Positions 15,956 to 24,345 of a stretch of DNA of 64,000 nucleotides are shown here, in pieces (the stretch's first letter is position 1; the number at the start of each line of letters is the position of its first letter). The position numbers were made by a program, and so were the translations under genes. The notes under the pieces were generated by a model, which saw nothing but the letters and a program-made list of their open reading frames with translations, was not told where the DNA came from and did not search any database. Source of the DNA: Actinomycetes bacterium (GTDB taxonomy: Bacteria; Actinomycetota; Actinomycetes; Actinomycetales; Demequinaceae); the NCBI GenBank assembly GCA_023411615.1, contig JAEYOR010000021.1, positions 8,739 to 72,738 on the forward strand. The letters run 5' to 3'.

Positions 15956-16034
15956 TTGTTCGACATACGGTCGACATCGTGCCTGATATCTAGCCCAACT
16001 AGCGGCTCGCAGTGACAAGGACCATACTCATCCA

Positions 16035-16460
16035 ATGAATACGCAAAGGATGTCCCTCATGACGCTGCCCGTTGATGACCTCGCGGCGGCGATCGACTTC
16101 TATGGGCGATCCCTTGGGTGGGAGTTCCGGGTGCGCTTTGGCGACGACATCGCTTTTGTGCAGATGAACGGCTTTGTCGCCGCCTTGTGGTCGCGCCACT
16201 CGTGGGCCGACGAAGGGCTCGATTTTGACCCGCCGGGCTACACCTCTTTTGCAATCAACTTCTCCCGTCCACCCGAGGTGGATGAGATCGCCGAGCAGTG
16301 GGCGGCTGCTGGTGGAGAGGTCGTCAAATCGCCGGGCACGGCCTACTGGGGCGGCTATTCGAGCTACGTTCGCGATCCGTGGGGCAACCTCATCGAGCTG
16401 GCCGTGAACGACGCCTTTGAGATCACTGAGGATGGCCTCACGGTCATGCGGCCGGATTGA
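16035..16460 (+). CDS. VOC family (glyoxalase/bleomycin-resistance fold) protein
   Basis: This 141-aa protein is built of two beta-alpha-beta-beta-beta units. The first half has LPVDDLAAAIDFYGRSLGWEF, the second has ARPTGAA-free VOC features SYVRDPWGNLIELAVNDAF, where the DPxGNxxE motif supplies the usual metal-ligand Glu. Family members are metal-dependent lyases, dioxygenases or drug-binding proteins. The substrate is unknown. CATACT stands six bases before the ATG, so a leaderless start is likely. It is followed by an acetyltransferase gene on the same strand after 46 bp. Confidence 0.8.
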   Translation: MNTQRMSLMTLPVDDLAAAIDFYGRSLGWEFRVRFGDDIAFVQMNGFVAALWSRHSWADEGLDFDPPGYTSFAINFSRPPEVDEIAEQWAAAGGEVVKSPGTAYWGGYSSYVRDPWGNLIELAVNDAFEITEDGLTVMRPD

Positions 16461-16506
16461 CTCGTCTCCGCCGCACGCACATCCGAGTGCGTGGCACGAT
16501 GAGCGC

Positions 16507-17061
16507 ATGAGCGAGGCCGCCCTCATCCGCCCAGCCACCGTGACCGACGCCGACGCGCTGGCGGCGATTTACAACCACTACGTGCGCCACAGCGTCGTCA
16601 CCTTTGAAACGGAGCCTGTGACAGCGGGCGACATGGGGGCGCGCGTGTCCAAAGTCAAGCAAGCGGGGCTTCCCTGGCTCGTGGCCTGCGAGCGGCGGGA
16701 CCATGACGCCCACGCCGTGGTCGGCTATGCCTACGCCGGCGCCTTCAAGGAGCGAGCCGCGTGGCGGCACTGTCTCGAGACGTCCGTGTACGTGGATTGC
16801 GAAGCGCACGGACGCGGTTTAGGTCGAGCGCTCTATACGGCACTGTTCGCGCAACTCAAAGCCCTCCCGCCAGAGCAGTCGCCGCATGCCCCGGTCCACA
16901 CCCTCCTCGCTGGCATCGCACTTCCCAATGCTGCCTCCGTTGCATTGCATGAGGCGATGGGGATGAAGCAGGTCGGCGTGTTCAGGCAGGGGGGGCGGAA
17001 ATTCGATGAGTGGATCGACGTCGGCTACTGGCAGCTTGTCATGACGGAGGAAGGCTCGTGA
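16507..17061 (+). CDS. Phosphinothricin-acetyltransferase-like GNAT enzyme
   Basis: This 184-aa acetyltransferase is of the PAT/Bar-like branch of GNAT enzymes, which acetylate amino groups of glutamate analogues, methionine sulfoximine or related amino acids. Family features are IRPATVTDADALAAIYNHYV at the N-terminus, FETEPV, YAYAGAFKERAAWRHCLETSVYVD (the PAT family R-x-A-Y/W-x-x-x-x-E-x-S-[VI]-Y), HGRGLGRALYTAL (CoA loop) and a C-terminal V-G-Y-W-Q. ATG 16507 follows CACGAT by six bases. The native substrate is not evident. Its TGA overlaps the next gene's GTG. Confidence 0.82.
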   Translation: MSEAALIRPATVTDADALAAIYNHYVRHSVVTFETEPVTAGDMGARVSKVKQAGLPWLVACERRDHDAHAVVGYAYAGAFKERAAWRHCLETSVYVDCEAHGRGLGRALYTALFAQLKALPPEQSPHAPVHTLLAGIALPNAASVALHEAMGMKQVGVFRQGGRKFDEWIDVGYWQLVMTEEGS

Positions 17062-17435
17062 GGTCCCGGGAAGTCCTCGCGGGGGTCGTCATCGCTGGCG
17101 TCATCGTCGGAATCGCAGTGCCGCTTGCCATTGATCAGGAAAAGAATCGCGTCGACGCCCAGGTCAAGTCGGATCTCACCGCCGTCCACACGGCGATCTC
17201 CGAGTGGGTACTCGCCAACGATGACGTCCCCACTCTCACCACGGACGGCACCGCCGTGTTGCTCAACGGGGTGGAGGTGACGCAGATTCACCGCGACACT
17301 GAGGTGAGCGCGATCGAAGGGATCACCACCACCACCTGGTGTGTCACGGCGTCGAACCCGGCTGGCAAGCACGCTGACCCACCGGGCTACCGCTTCAAGG
17401 CATCGGCCGAGAAGATCGACACGGGAGAGTGCTGA
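17058..17435 (+). CDS. Small pilin-like membrane protein without leader peptide
   Basis: This 125-aa protein has one N-terminal hydrophobic helix (about 6-26, VLAGVVIAGVIVGIAVPLAI) running into DQEKNRVDAQVKSDLTAVHTAI. That junction closely resembles the N-terminal helix of type IV pilins and pseudopilins (…AIP…Q…DA-x-VKSDL…). A Glu at residue 5 occupies the place of the pilin E5, but there is no leader peptide or Gly at -1 for prepilin peptidase. The rest has two Cys (TWCVTASN and the final residue), which could form a disulfide as in many pilins. GTG 17058 has GGAGGAAGG upstream and overlaps the acetyltransferase stop. No pilus-assembly gene is nearby. Confidence 0.6.
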   Translation: MRSREVLAGVVIAGVIVGIAVPLAIDQEKNRVDAQVKSDLTAVHTAISEWVLANDDVPTLTTDGTAVLLNGVEVTQIHRDTEVSAIEGITTTTWCVTASNPAGKHADPPGYRFKASAEKIDTGEC

Positions 17436-17454
17436 GCTTCGTGGCGCTATAGCC

Positions 17455-18489
17455 CTAGGCGTCGGCTAAGAGGCGGCACACCGCCCGCTCAAGCCGCTGC
17501 TGCTCACTGTCCTCAACGTCGGCCGGGAGCAATGACTCGGCATCCGGCACCGCTCGCGAACCGATGACCGTCCCGTTCTCCCACAAATCCACCACGCGGG
17601 GATCCACGTAGGAAGATCGCGCCACCGCGGGCGTATTGCCCAGCGCCGCCGCGACCTCCTTCATCGCACCCGCGACAACACGGGTGCGGGCCGTCGCGGA
17701 CAAGGACGACGCTGGGGGCGCCTCGGCAAGAACCGCGGCGGCGATGACGGTGCCATGCCATGTGCGGAAAGTCTTGGCTGTCGCGTCGGGATGAACCCAC
17801 TGCGAAACCGCTGCATTGACGTCGGTGCTCGTCACGTCGTGCCACTGCACAGGACTCGTGGGCACCCGCCAGGCCAGGAGATCCTCGCGAGGATCCCGCC
17901 GTCGCTTCATTGTGCTGATCGCGCGGGCGCAGCGGGCATCAGTGATGGTGATCTCGCGGGCGATGCCGCCTTTTGCGGTGTACGAGAACTCCACTGTCTC
18001 ACCACGAACCACCGCGTGCTCGCGTTTGAGGGTCGCGAGGCCGTGGGTGCCGTTGTCCTGCGCGTACGTTTCGCCGCCGACGCGGAACAGCCCCTGGTCG
18101 AGAAGCCACACGCACAGCGCGCTCACATGTTCCTGGCCGAGATCGCCGTCATCGAGAGCGGCGTTGATGCGGGGGCGGGCTGTTGCGAGCGCCTGCGCGA
18201 AGGTAAGCATCCCAGCGAACTTTGCTCGGTCACGATGGGCACGCCACTTCGCGTGATACACGTACTGGCGCCGTCCGGCAGCGTCGATTCCGGTCGCTTG
18301 GAGGTGACCCAAGGGGTCCGCGCAAATCCATACGTCGGTCCATGCGGGAGGGATGACGAGTGCGGCGATGCGTTCGAGATCCTCATTGTGTGCGGGATTG
18401 CCGGCGGCGTCGACGTACGCGAAGCCTCGGCCACGCTTCACACGGCGCAGCCCTTCCGCATCGGGGCGGGAGCGTCGCAGCCGCGCCAT
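17455..18489 (-). CDS. Type IB DNA topoisomerase
   Basis: This is a 344-aa eukaryote/poxvirus-like topoisomerase IB, which nicks one DNA strand through a 3'-phosphotyrosine to relax supercoils. The N-terminal domain contains GFAYVDAAGNP, IPPAWTDVWICADPLGHLQATGIDAAGRRQY and the first catalytic-region Arg/Lys (YHAKWRAHRDRAKF). The C-terminal catalytic domain has STMKRRRDP, TFRTWHGT (RxxxH-like) and the active-site Tyr294 in ARSSYVDPRV. Length fits bacterial TopIB. TACCGT lies six bases before ATG 18489 (leaderless-type). It is convergent with the pilin-like gene, 19 bp apart. Confidence 0.9.
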   Translation of the reverse strand: MARLRRSRPDAEGLRRVKRGRGFAYVDAAGNPAHNEDLERIAALVIPPAWTDVWICADPLGHLQATGIDAAGRRQYVYHAKWRAHRDRAKFAGMLTFAQALATARPRINAALDDGDLGQEHVSALCVWLLDQGLFRVGGETYAQDNGTHGLATLKREHAVVRGETVEFSYTAKGGIAREITITDARCARAISTMKRRRDPREDLLAWRVPTSPVQWHDVTSTDVNAAVSQWVHPDATAKTFRTWHGTVIAAAVLAEAPPASSLSATARTRVVAGAMKEVAAALGNTPAVARSSYVDPRVVDLWENGTVIGSRAVPDAESLLPADVEDSEQQRLERAVCRLLADA

Positions 18490-18527
18490 GGCGCAACGGT
18501 ACGTCGCATTTTCTCATTGGGACAAGC

Positions 18528-18555
18528 GGAACATCTGAGACACGTGTTGCGTTTC
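18528..18555 (+). promoter_or_regulatory. SigR/SigH-type promoter candidate
   Basis: GGAAC-N18-GTTTC matches the actinobacterial redox-stress sigma factor consensus (GGAAY-N18/19-GTT). It lies 22 bp upstream of the ATG of the 53-aa membrane protein gene, whose Shine-Dalgarno (CTGGAGG) follows directly. The motif is short, so a chance match is possible. Confidence 0.4.
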
Positions 18556-18576
18556 GAAAAGCACTGGAGGTGCATC

Positions 18577-18738
18577 ATGAAGAAAGCAATTTCTCGCTGG
18601 GCAATCCTGGCAATCGCGGTTCCCGTTGCGGCATGGGCCCTAGGGGTCGCCGCCAATAAGGCAGAGCAGTCGCGCGGACACGATTCAAAGCTTGCAAAGG
18701 GCTTGCGCTTTGGGCGCGGTGCGCTGAAGTCCGCATAG
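18577..18738 (+). CDS. 53-aa small membrane protein
   Basis: The protein starts MKKAISRWAILAIAVPVAA and has one hydrophobic helix (about 8-27) followed by a basic, polar tail NKAEQSRGHDSKLAKGLRFG. It has a good Shine-Dalgarno (CTGGAGG, six bases before ATG), its own candidate stress promoter, and a strong hairpin 20 bp after the stop. Together these support a genuine small gene. The family is not recognised. A positively charged single-pass protein could associate with a membrane complex, which remains an inference. Confidence 0.65.
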   Translation: MKKAISRWAILAIAVPVAAWALGVAANKAEQSRGHDSKLAKGLRFGRGALKSA

Positions 18739-18757
18739 GACCGCGTCATATTCGACG

Positions 18758-18818
18758 ACAACGGGGCGGCTGCCCCGGCTGGTCAGAGATGACCGGCCAA
18801 AGGCAGCCGCCCCGTTGT
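18758..18818. terminator. Long bidirectional terminator hairpin
   Basis: A perfect 17-bp inverted repeat (18758-18774 and 18802-18818) encloses a smaller GGTCA-GAGA-TGACC hairpin. It sits between the convergent 53-aa protein gene and metE, 8 bp from the metE stop, so it can end both transcripts. Confidence 0.85.
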
Positions 18819-18826
18819 GCGTTGAG

Positions 18827-21133
18827 TTAGCGAACAGCCGTGGTGGCGTCGATGAGGTTCTTCAGGCTCGCGGTCGTCTCTGCGTAGCCGCGGGTCTTGA
18901 GCCCACAGTCGGGGTTCACCCACAGTTGCGTGCCAGGGATGGACTCCTTGGCCAACGTGAGCAGTTCGGTGATCTCCTCAGTGGAGGGGACGCGCGGCGA
19001 GTGGATGTCCCACACGCCCGGGCCGATGCCGCGAGCAAAGCCGTGATCACGGATCGCCGGGAGCACTTCCATACGCGAACGGGCTGCCTCGATCGATGTG
19101 ACATCGGCGTCGAGGCCATCGATTGCGTCGATGATCTCGCCAAACTCCGAGTAGCACAGGTGGGTGTGCACCTGAGTGTCATCGCGCGCGCCCGCAGTGG
19201 CGAGCTTGAACGAGTTGACGGACCAGTCGAGGTAGGCCGCCTTGTCGCGGTCCTTGAGGGGGAGGAGCTCGCGAAGTGCGGGCTCGTCCACTTGAATGAT
19301 GCCGATGCCGGCCTCCTCGAGGTCAGCGATCTCCTCGCGCAAAGCGAGCGCCACCTGGTTGGCGGTGACGCCGAGCGGCTGGTCATCGCGCACAAACGAC
19401 CACGCGAGGATCGTCACCGGACCGGTGAGCATGCCCTTGACCGGCTTCTCCGAAAGCGACTGTGCATAGGCGGCCCACTTGACAGTCATCGGCTCGGGAC
19501 GCGCCACGTCACCCCAGAGGATCGAGGGGCGCGTGCACCGCGAACCGTAGGACTGCACCCAGCCGTTGACCGTGACATCGAAGCCATCGAGCAACTCGGC
19601 GAAGTACTGCACCATGTCGTTGCGCTCGGCTTCACCGTGGACGAGAACGTCAAGACCGAGTTCCTCCTGGAGCTTGATGACGGAGGCGATCTCCGCCTTC
19701 ATCGCCTCTTCGTAATCTGCGTCGCTCAACTGACCCTTCGCCCATGCAGCACGAGCCTTGCGGATCTCGGGGGTCTGCGGGAACGATCCGATCGTCGTCG
19801 TCGCAAGCTCGGGCAAAGCAAAGCGGTTCGCCTGGGCGGCGGCACGGATCGCGTAGTCCGAACGAGCAAAGTCCGCGGGCTTGACGGCCTCAAGAGCCGC
19901 GCGCACATCGGCACGGTTGGTGCCCGGGTGCGCTGCACGCGAGGCGAGAGCGGCACGTGCAGACCCAAGAGCCTCGGCAACGGCGTCCACACCGTCACGG
20001 CGAGCCGCCGCAAGCGTCACCACTTCACCGATCTTCTCGTCGGCAAAGGCGAGCCACGAGACGAGTTCGTCGCTCAAGTGGTCCTCGCCGTTCAAGGTGT
20101 GAGGCACGTGGAACAAAGAGGTGGAGGTCGAGACCGCGACGGTGGCGCCAAGAGCGGCGACCGCGTCGAGCGTGGCAAGCGCTTTGTCGAGGTCGGTGCG
20201 CCAAATGTTGTGGCCGTCGATGACACCGGCGGCGATCGTCACGCCCGAGAGGTCAACGCCGGTAGGAACGCCACCGCGCACGAGGTCGAGGCCAATCGCG
20301 TCGATCGGTGCGGCGGCGAGCACGGGAAGGGCATCGTCGAGCGAACCCATCGGAGCGGCAACAAAAAGCTGCGGACGCGCCGCCTGCCCGCCAAGGAACT
20401 CGTAGGCGCGCTTGGCGTTGGCAAGCACGTCCGCGCGATCGGCGTGAATGTCCGCCACGAGGATCGGCTCGTCGATTTGCACCCACTCGGCGCCTGCGGC
20501 CTTGAAGGCGGCTAGCAGCTCGGCATAGACCGGCAACAGGTCGCCCAGGCGAGTGACGGGATCAAAGCCCTCGGGAGCGTCGTCCGATGCCTTGGCGAGG
20601 TACAAGAATGTGAGCGGACCGGTGATGACGGGGCGCGTGACAAAGCCCGCGTTCTTGCCCTCCACGAACTCGTCCACCCAGCGCGTCGACGACAGCGCAA
20701 AGGCGGTCTCGGGGCCGATCTCCGGCACGAGGTAGTGGTAGTTCGAGTCGAACCACTTGGTCATCTCGAGCGGTGCCTTGTCACCCTCACCGCGAGCGAT
20801 GATCGAGTAACCGGCGAGGTCAACAGCACCGTTCGCGTCACGCAAGTGCGCAAAACGGCTCGGCACTGCACCAAAGGTGACGGCTGCGTCGAGCACGTGG
20901 TCGTAGAACGAGAAGTTGGACGGGATCGACGAATCCGTGCGGCCGAGTCCCAGCGCGGACATTCGTTCGCGAGTGGTGGAGCGCAAGTCAGCGGCAGCCG
21001 CTTCCAGATCGGTCTGGGAGGTAGCGCCCTTCCAGAACGACTCGAGGGCCTTCTTCAACTCGCGGCCCGGGCCGATGCGCGGGTAGCCGAGGATGGTGCC
21101 GGTGGGAAAGGACGAGGGGGTTGCGTCAGACAT
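18827..21133 (-). CDS. metE: Cobalamin-independent methionine synthase
   Basis: This 768-aa 5-methyltetrahydropteroyltriglutamate-homocysteine methyltransferase catalyses the last step of methionine synthesis without B12. The N-terminal barrel begins GTILGYPRIGPGRELKKALE. The C-terminal catalytic barrel begins at about residue 430 (TTIGSFPQTPEIRKAR) and holds VHGEAERNDMVQYFAE, the Zn ligands in HLCYSEFG and WVNPDCGLKTRGY, and YGSRCTRPSILWG. Length is normal for the family (about 755-770). AGGAA lies just before the ATG. The 128-bp upstream region has a -35/-10 pair (TTGGTC-N18-TAGAGT) and an about 75-nt leader in which I recognise no riboswitch. metF lies nearby, making a small methionine cluster. 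Confidence 0.97.
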   Translation of the reverse strand: MSDATPSSFPTGTILGYPRIGPGRELKKALESFWKGATSQTDLEAAAADLRSTTRERMSALGLGRTDSSIPSNFSFYDHVLDAAVTFGAVPSRFAHLRDANGAVDLAGYSIIARGEGDKAPLEMTKWFDSNYHYLVPEIGPETAFALSSTRWVDEFVEGKNAGFVTRPVITGPLTFLYLAKASDDAPEGFDPVTRLGDLLPVYAELLAAFKAAGAEWVQIDEPILVADIHADRADVLANAKRAYEFLGGQAARPQLFVAAPMGSLDDALPVLAAAPIDAIGLDLVRGGVPTGVDLSGVTIAAGVIDGHNIWRTDLDKALATLDAVAALGATVAVSTSTSLFHVPHTLNGEDHLSDELVSWLAFADEKIGEVVTLAAARRDGVDAVAEALGSARAALASRAAHPGTNRADVRAALEAVKPADFARSDYAIRAAAQANRFALPELATTTIGSFPQTPEIRKARAAWAKGQLSDADYEEAMKAEIASVIKLQEELGLDVLVHGEAERNDMVQYFAELLDGFDVTVNGWVQSYGSRCTRPSILWGDVARPEPMTVKWAAYAQSLSEKPVKGMLTGPVTILAWSFVRDDQPLGVTANQVALALREEIADLEEAGIGIIQVDEPALRELLPLKDRDKAAYLDWSVNSFKLATAGARDDTQVHTHLCYSEFGEIIDAIDGLDADVTSIEAARSRMEVLPAIRDHGFARGIGPGVWDIHSPRVPSTEEITELLTLAKESIPGTQLWVNPDCGLKTRGYAETTASLKNLIDATTAVR

Positions 21134-21212
21134 GATTCCTCAAATGGATGCTGCGCGGCGGGCTCGCCATTGCGCTTGGTCGACGCGTCGATTGCGCCGA
21201 GATAGCGCCACA

Positions 21213-21242
21213 CACTCTAGCGGGATGCGCCCATCCGGACCA
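21213..21242 (-). promoter_or_regulatory. Candidate housekeeping promoter of metE
   Basis: On the minus strand TTGGTC (-35) and TAGAGT (-10) are separated by 18 bp, upstream of metE. The inferred leader would be about 75 nt. Confidence 0.45.
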
Positions 21243-21261
21243 ACGCGAGCTGGCACCTTTT

Positions 21262-21693
21262 CTATGGGTTCCTTTGAACCAATTGCACCGGAGTGCCCGC
21301 CTCCACCGTGCGAGACACCGTGCACTCGCGCTCATGCGATGCAGTGAGCGCGGCGGCGATGCGGGCACGCGCCTTGTCCCCCTCCTCGCCCTCAGGGAAC
21401 TGAAGGTCAAAGATGACGCGGATGTTCTCGAGGATGTTGCCCGTCTCGTCATCGTTGACGTAATCGGCCTCGGCAGTCGCCTCGAACTTTTCCGGTTCCG
21501 CCCGGCGCGAGGTCATGAAGTCCACGTCCACACTCGAGCAGCCAGCGATCGCCGCGAGGAGCAGTTCCACGGGAGTGAGAAGTCCCTCGCCACGGCCGAA
21601 CTGAAGTGTTGCACCCGCGGCATTTATTGCGGTGTACACGCCGACGCTGTCGCGGGTGAGGGTGACGGTGCGGGGATTCACTGTGCGAGCCAT
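21262..21693 (-). CDS. OsmC family protein
   Basis: This 143-aa OsmC/Ohr-fold protein belongs to a family of dimeric thiol peroxidases and stress proteins. It shows the family opening (GEGLLTPVELLLAAIAGCSSVDVDFM) with the first peroxidatic Cys in AGCSS, and the second Cys in HERECTVSRTV. Both active-site cysteines expected for OsmC-like peroxidases are therefore present. ATG 21693 is preceded by GACGAT and six bases. It lies between metE and metF on the same strand. Whether it is linked to their regulation or to thiol (homocysteine) chemistry is unknown. Confidence 0.85.
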   Translation of the reverse strand: MARTVNPRTVTLTRDSVGVYTAINAAGATLQFGRGEGLLTPVELLLAAIAGCSSVDVDFMTSRRAEPEKFEATAEADYVNDDETGNILENIRVIFDLQFPEGEEGDKARARIAAALTASHERECTVSRTVEAGTPVQLVQRNP

Positions 21694-21759
21694 GGTTCCA
21701 TCGTCCCATGCGGCCGACGCCGGGGCTGGGCGCTCGGGGCTCGCGGCTGGGGGCCGGGG

Positions 21760-22650
21760 CTAGGCTCCCGGGTGCGGCAAACCGAGTGCGTCGACAAGCG
21801 CCAATGCCGCCTCGTGGCGGTTGAAGGTGATGATGTGGATGCCGGGCGCGCCAGCGTCGAGCAAATCGCGGGACAAGGTCGCCGCATGCTCCACTCCCGC
21901 AGCGAGCGCCGCCTCGTCGTCGGCCGCCGCTTCCAAAGCCTCGACAAGCTCGGCCGGCGTCGGGACTCCAGTGAGTTCGGCGGCGCGATAGGCGCGGCGG
22001 GCGGTGACAAGCGGCATTACTTCAGGAACGATCGGCAGGCCAACGCCCTCGCGTCCCGCATCGCGAACGAGATCCACGTAATGGCTCACCTCGTAGAACA
22101 CCTGGGTGATGGCAAAGTCAGCGCCCGCCTCTTGCTTGGCCCGCAGCACATCGAGACCTTGCTGACGCCATTGCTCAACGGCGTGCTGGGCCGGAAAGGC
22201 CGTCACGCCTACGCACACGTCAACCCCGTTGGCAGCGGCCACCTCCCTCAAGAGCTCGACAAGCTGGGAAGCGTAAAGCAGGCCATCCGGGTGGGGACGC
22301 CAATCTGCCTGGCCCTTGGGAGGGTCGCCGCGCAATGCGAGAAAGTCGCGCACGCCGTCGGCCAAATACTCCTCAATGACGGCGACGAGGTCCGCGCGAG
22401 ACTGATCGACACACGTGAGGTGAGCGAGCGGCGGGATGGTGTGGGCGACCGCGAGGTTATGGACCACGTCGCGGCTCGTGCCACGGGTGCTGCCTGATGC
22501 CCCATAGGTGATCGACATGAAGTCGGGGCTCGTCGCGGCAAGCAGAGACATCGTCGCGCTCAGTTGCTGCTCGGCGGCAGGGCTGCGTGGCGGAAACAGC
22601 TCATACGAGAGCGTGGGACGGCCTGCGCCGAGGAGGTCACGGATGGTCAT
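21760..22650 (-). CDS. metF: Methylenetetrahydrofolate reductase
   Basis: This 296-aa flavoprotein reduces 5,10-methylene-THF to 5-methyl-THF, the methyl donor for MetE. The TIM-barrel family signatures are present: YELFPPRSPAAEQQL near the N-terminus (catalytic Glu in the [ST]-x-E-x-x-P-P region), SITYGASGSTR, HLTCVD, LRGDPPKG, and DFAITQVFYEV. ATG 22650 begins MTIRDLLGAGRPTLSYE. A longer reading from 22701 adds residues without family support. The pairing with metE 626 bp downstream matches their consecutive pathway steps. Confidence 0.95.
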   Translation of the reverse strand: MTIRDLLGAGRPTLSYELFPPRSPAAEQQLSATMSLLAATSPDFMSITYGASGSTRGTSRDVVHNLAVAHTIPPLAHLTCVDQSRADLVAVIEEYLADGVRDFLALRGDPPKGQADWRPHPDGLLYASQLVELLREVAAANGVDVCVGVTAFPAQHAVEQWRQQGLDVLRAKQEAGADFAITQVFYEVSHYVDLVRDAGREGVGLPIVPEVMPLVTARRAYRAAELTGVPTPAELVEALEAAADDEAALAAGVEHAATLSRDLLDAGAPGIHIITFNRHEAALALVDALGLPHPGA

Positions 22651-22791
22651 GGCGGTGGACAGACTACGCGGACGTGACGTACCGGACCAGTTGACCCACA
22701 TTGCGCGAACTCTTCGTCACCGTCGTCCCATGTTTTCCACATCAGTGAGATAGGCCTCGCGCGTGTCAGCCATGCGGGCCAAGATTGTCGC

Positions 22792-23358
22792 ATGATCACA
22801 GAAACGAGCGATTTGTTGCGATGTTTCGGCAACGGCGACCCCATTTACGAGCGTTACCACGATGAGGAGTGGGGAGTCCCGGTTCACGGCGACGCCGCTA
22901 TCTACGAACGCATCGTTCTTGAAGGCATGCAATCAGGTCTTTCCTGGGCGACTATTCTTCGCAAACGGGATGCCTTCCGCGAACTGTTCGAGGGTTTCGA
23001 TCCCGCGCGGGTCGCGGCGTTCGGCGAGGACGATATCGAGCGCCTCATGAATGACAGCCGCATTGTGCGCAATCGCCAGAAGATCGAGTCGGCGATCACC
23101 AATGCACGGGCCGTGGTCTCCTTGCAGGAGTCCGGCATCTCTCTCGACGAGATGTTCTGGTCCCATGCACCCACGCCGCGCACCGTACGCGCCACGAGGT
23201 GGGAGGACGTTCCGAGTTCAACACCCGAGTCACTCGCTCTCGCCAAGACGCTCAAAATGGCGGGCTTTGTGTTCATCGGTCCCGTGACGATGTACGCGGC
23301 CATGCAAGCGTGCGGCCTCGTTGATGATCACCTGGACGGTTGCATCAACGTGACGTGA
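22792..23358 (+). CDS. tag: DNA-3-methyladenine glycosylase I
   Basis: This 188-aa base-excision repair enzyme removes 3-methyladenine from DNA. The helix-hairpin-helix fold and the family zinc site are visible: Cys11 (LLRCFGNGD), His23 (YHDEEWGVP), and H-x3-C near the C-terminus (DDHLDGC, His180/Cys184). LEGMQSGLSWATILRKRDAF is a hallmark block of Tag proteins, including the base-stacking Trp. Length equals E. coli Tag. The start lies five bases after AAGATT, suggesting leaderless initiation. It is convergent with the Nudix gene, 10 bp apart. Confidence 0.95.
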   Translation: MITETSDLLRCFGNGDPIYERYHDEEWGVPVHGDAAIYERIVLEGMQSGLSWATILRKRDAFRELFEGFDPARVAAFGEDDIERLMNDSRIVRNRQKIESAITNARAVVSLQESGISLDEMFWSHAPTPRTVRATRWEDVPSSTPESLALAKTLKMAGFVFIGPVTMYAAMQACGLVDDHLDGCINVT

Positions 23359-23368
23359 GTCGCGAGCG

Positions 23369-23923
23369 CTAACAGGCCGCGCCGCGGTGACGCCGGATCG
23401 CGTCATCGATGAGCGCCGCGACGATGGGCTCATCTGCCCTCAGCCAGTTGACGCCGTCTCGCCAAGCGCCGGGTTCGAGCCACGTCACCTCGTCGTGGTC
23501 CTCGAGCGGGGCGGGCTCGGCAGAACCGGGCGCGATCTCGCACCAGAAAATCCGCATGACCAAGCGGAACGCCGAGGGCGGTACGTCTGGGGCGGGTACC
23601 GATCCGAATTCGCGGATCTCCCACACGGCGTCACCGGTCTCGGCGGAGGTGTGAGGCCCCACAAGCTCATCGCCCACCAGAACCTCGACGCCAAGCTCTT
23701 CGCGAAGTTCGCGGCGCAGCGCCTCCTCAACGCTTTCGCCGCGTTCCACCTTGCCGCCGGCGAACTCCCATTGCCCCCGCGCCCACGCGGGCAGGGTTCT
23801 GCGCGCGCTGAGAAGACGACGCGGCAAAGCAAGGGAATCGGTGATCGCACCGGCAACGATGAGGAGTTCAGGCGGAGCTTGCCGCCCCCCGGGCAACGCA
23901 CCTGACGCGTGCGTATCGGGCAT
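23369..23923 (-). CDS. Nudix hydrolase (MutT-like)
   Basis: This 184-aa Nudix pyrophosphohydrolase has a complete Nudix box, [23 protein letters not shown] (GX5EX7REUXEEXGU), at about residues 57-79, preceded by WEFAGG as in MutT-type 8-oxo-dGTPases. The C-terminal [11 protein letters not shown] is a common substrate-side strand. It probably sanitises oxidised nucleotides, though other nucleoside diphosphate derivatives cannot be excluded. Its ATG overlaps the gcvH stop by one base (TAATG), so it is translated with the glycine-cleavage operon. The functional link is unclear. Confidence 0.85.
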   Translation of the reverse strand: MPDTHASGALPGGRQAPPELLIVAGAITDSLALPRRLLSARRTLPAWARGQWEFAGGKVERGESVEEALRRELREELGVEVLVGDELVGPHTSAETGDAVWEIREFGSVPAPDVPPSAFRLVMRIFWCEIAPGSAEPAPLEDHDEVTWLEPGAWRDGVNWLRADEPIVAALIDDAIRRHRGAAC

Positions 23924-24303
23924 TACGACACGTGGTCAGCGTATGCGTCGGCATCCATAAGGTCGGTCTCTTCTGACACCTCAACCTTGAAGATCCAACC
24001 CGCCTCGTAGGGCTCGTCATTGATGGCGCCCGGCGCACCTGCAAGGGCCTCGTTGACGGCAGTGACTGTGCCGGAGACGGGCGAATAGAGCTCGCTCACG
24101 GCCTTGGTCGATTCAAGTTCGCCGCACACCTCGCCCGCCGTCACCTTGTCCCCCACGCTCGGCAGTTCCACGTAGACCACGTCACCAAGAGCGCTCGCCG
24201 CGTAATCGGTGATGCCAACGGTGACCACTGAGCCGGGCTCTGCGTCGCCCGCCACCCATTCGTGCTCGGAGGAGTAAAGCAAATCAGACGGAACGGAGGA
24301 CAT
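23923..24303 (-). CDS. gcvH: Glycine cleavage system H protein
   Basis: This 126-aa lipoyl carrier shuttles the aminomethyl group between GcvP and GcvT. It reads LYSSEHEW at the start (family Y-T-x-x-H-E-W) and carries the lipoylated Lys67 in [18 protein letters not shown], followed by [17 protein letters not shown] 24303 has AAAGGG upstream. An earlier in-frame codon would add 13 residues that the family lacks. It is the third gene of gcvP-gcvT-gcvH, 42 bp after gcvT. Confidence 0.96.
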   Translation of the reverse strand: MSSVPSDLLYSSEHEWVAGDAEPGSVVTVGITDYAASALGDVVYVELPSVGDKVTAGEVCGELESTKAVSELYSPVSGTVTAVNEALAGAPGAINDEPYEAGWIFKVEVSEETDLMDADAYADHVS

Positions 24304-24345
24304 GAGCCAACCCTTTCGCGCAATGTGGAAGGAAGAGGCCACGCA

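Noticed and set aside
18815..20515. 566-codon open frame antisense to metE
   Set aside because: metE is certain, and the opposite frame has no domain features and appears from GC3 skew.
21134..21261. Possible B12 or SAM riboswitch upstream of metE
   Set aside because: The 128-bp region is too short for a cobalamin riboswitch, and I see no conserved SAM-aptamer core. Only a promoter is supported.
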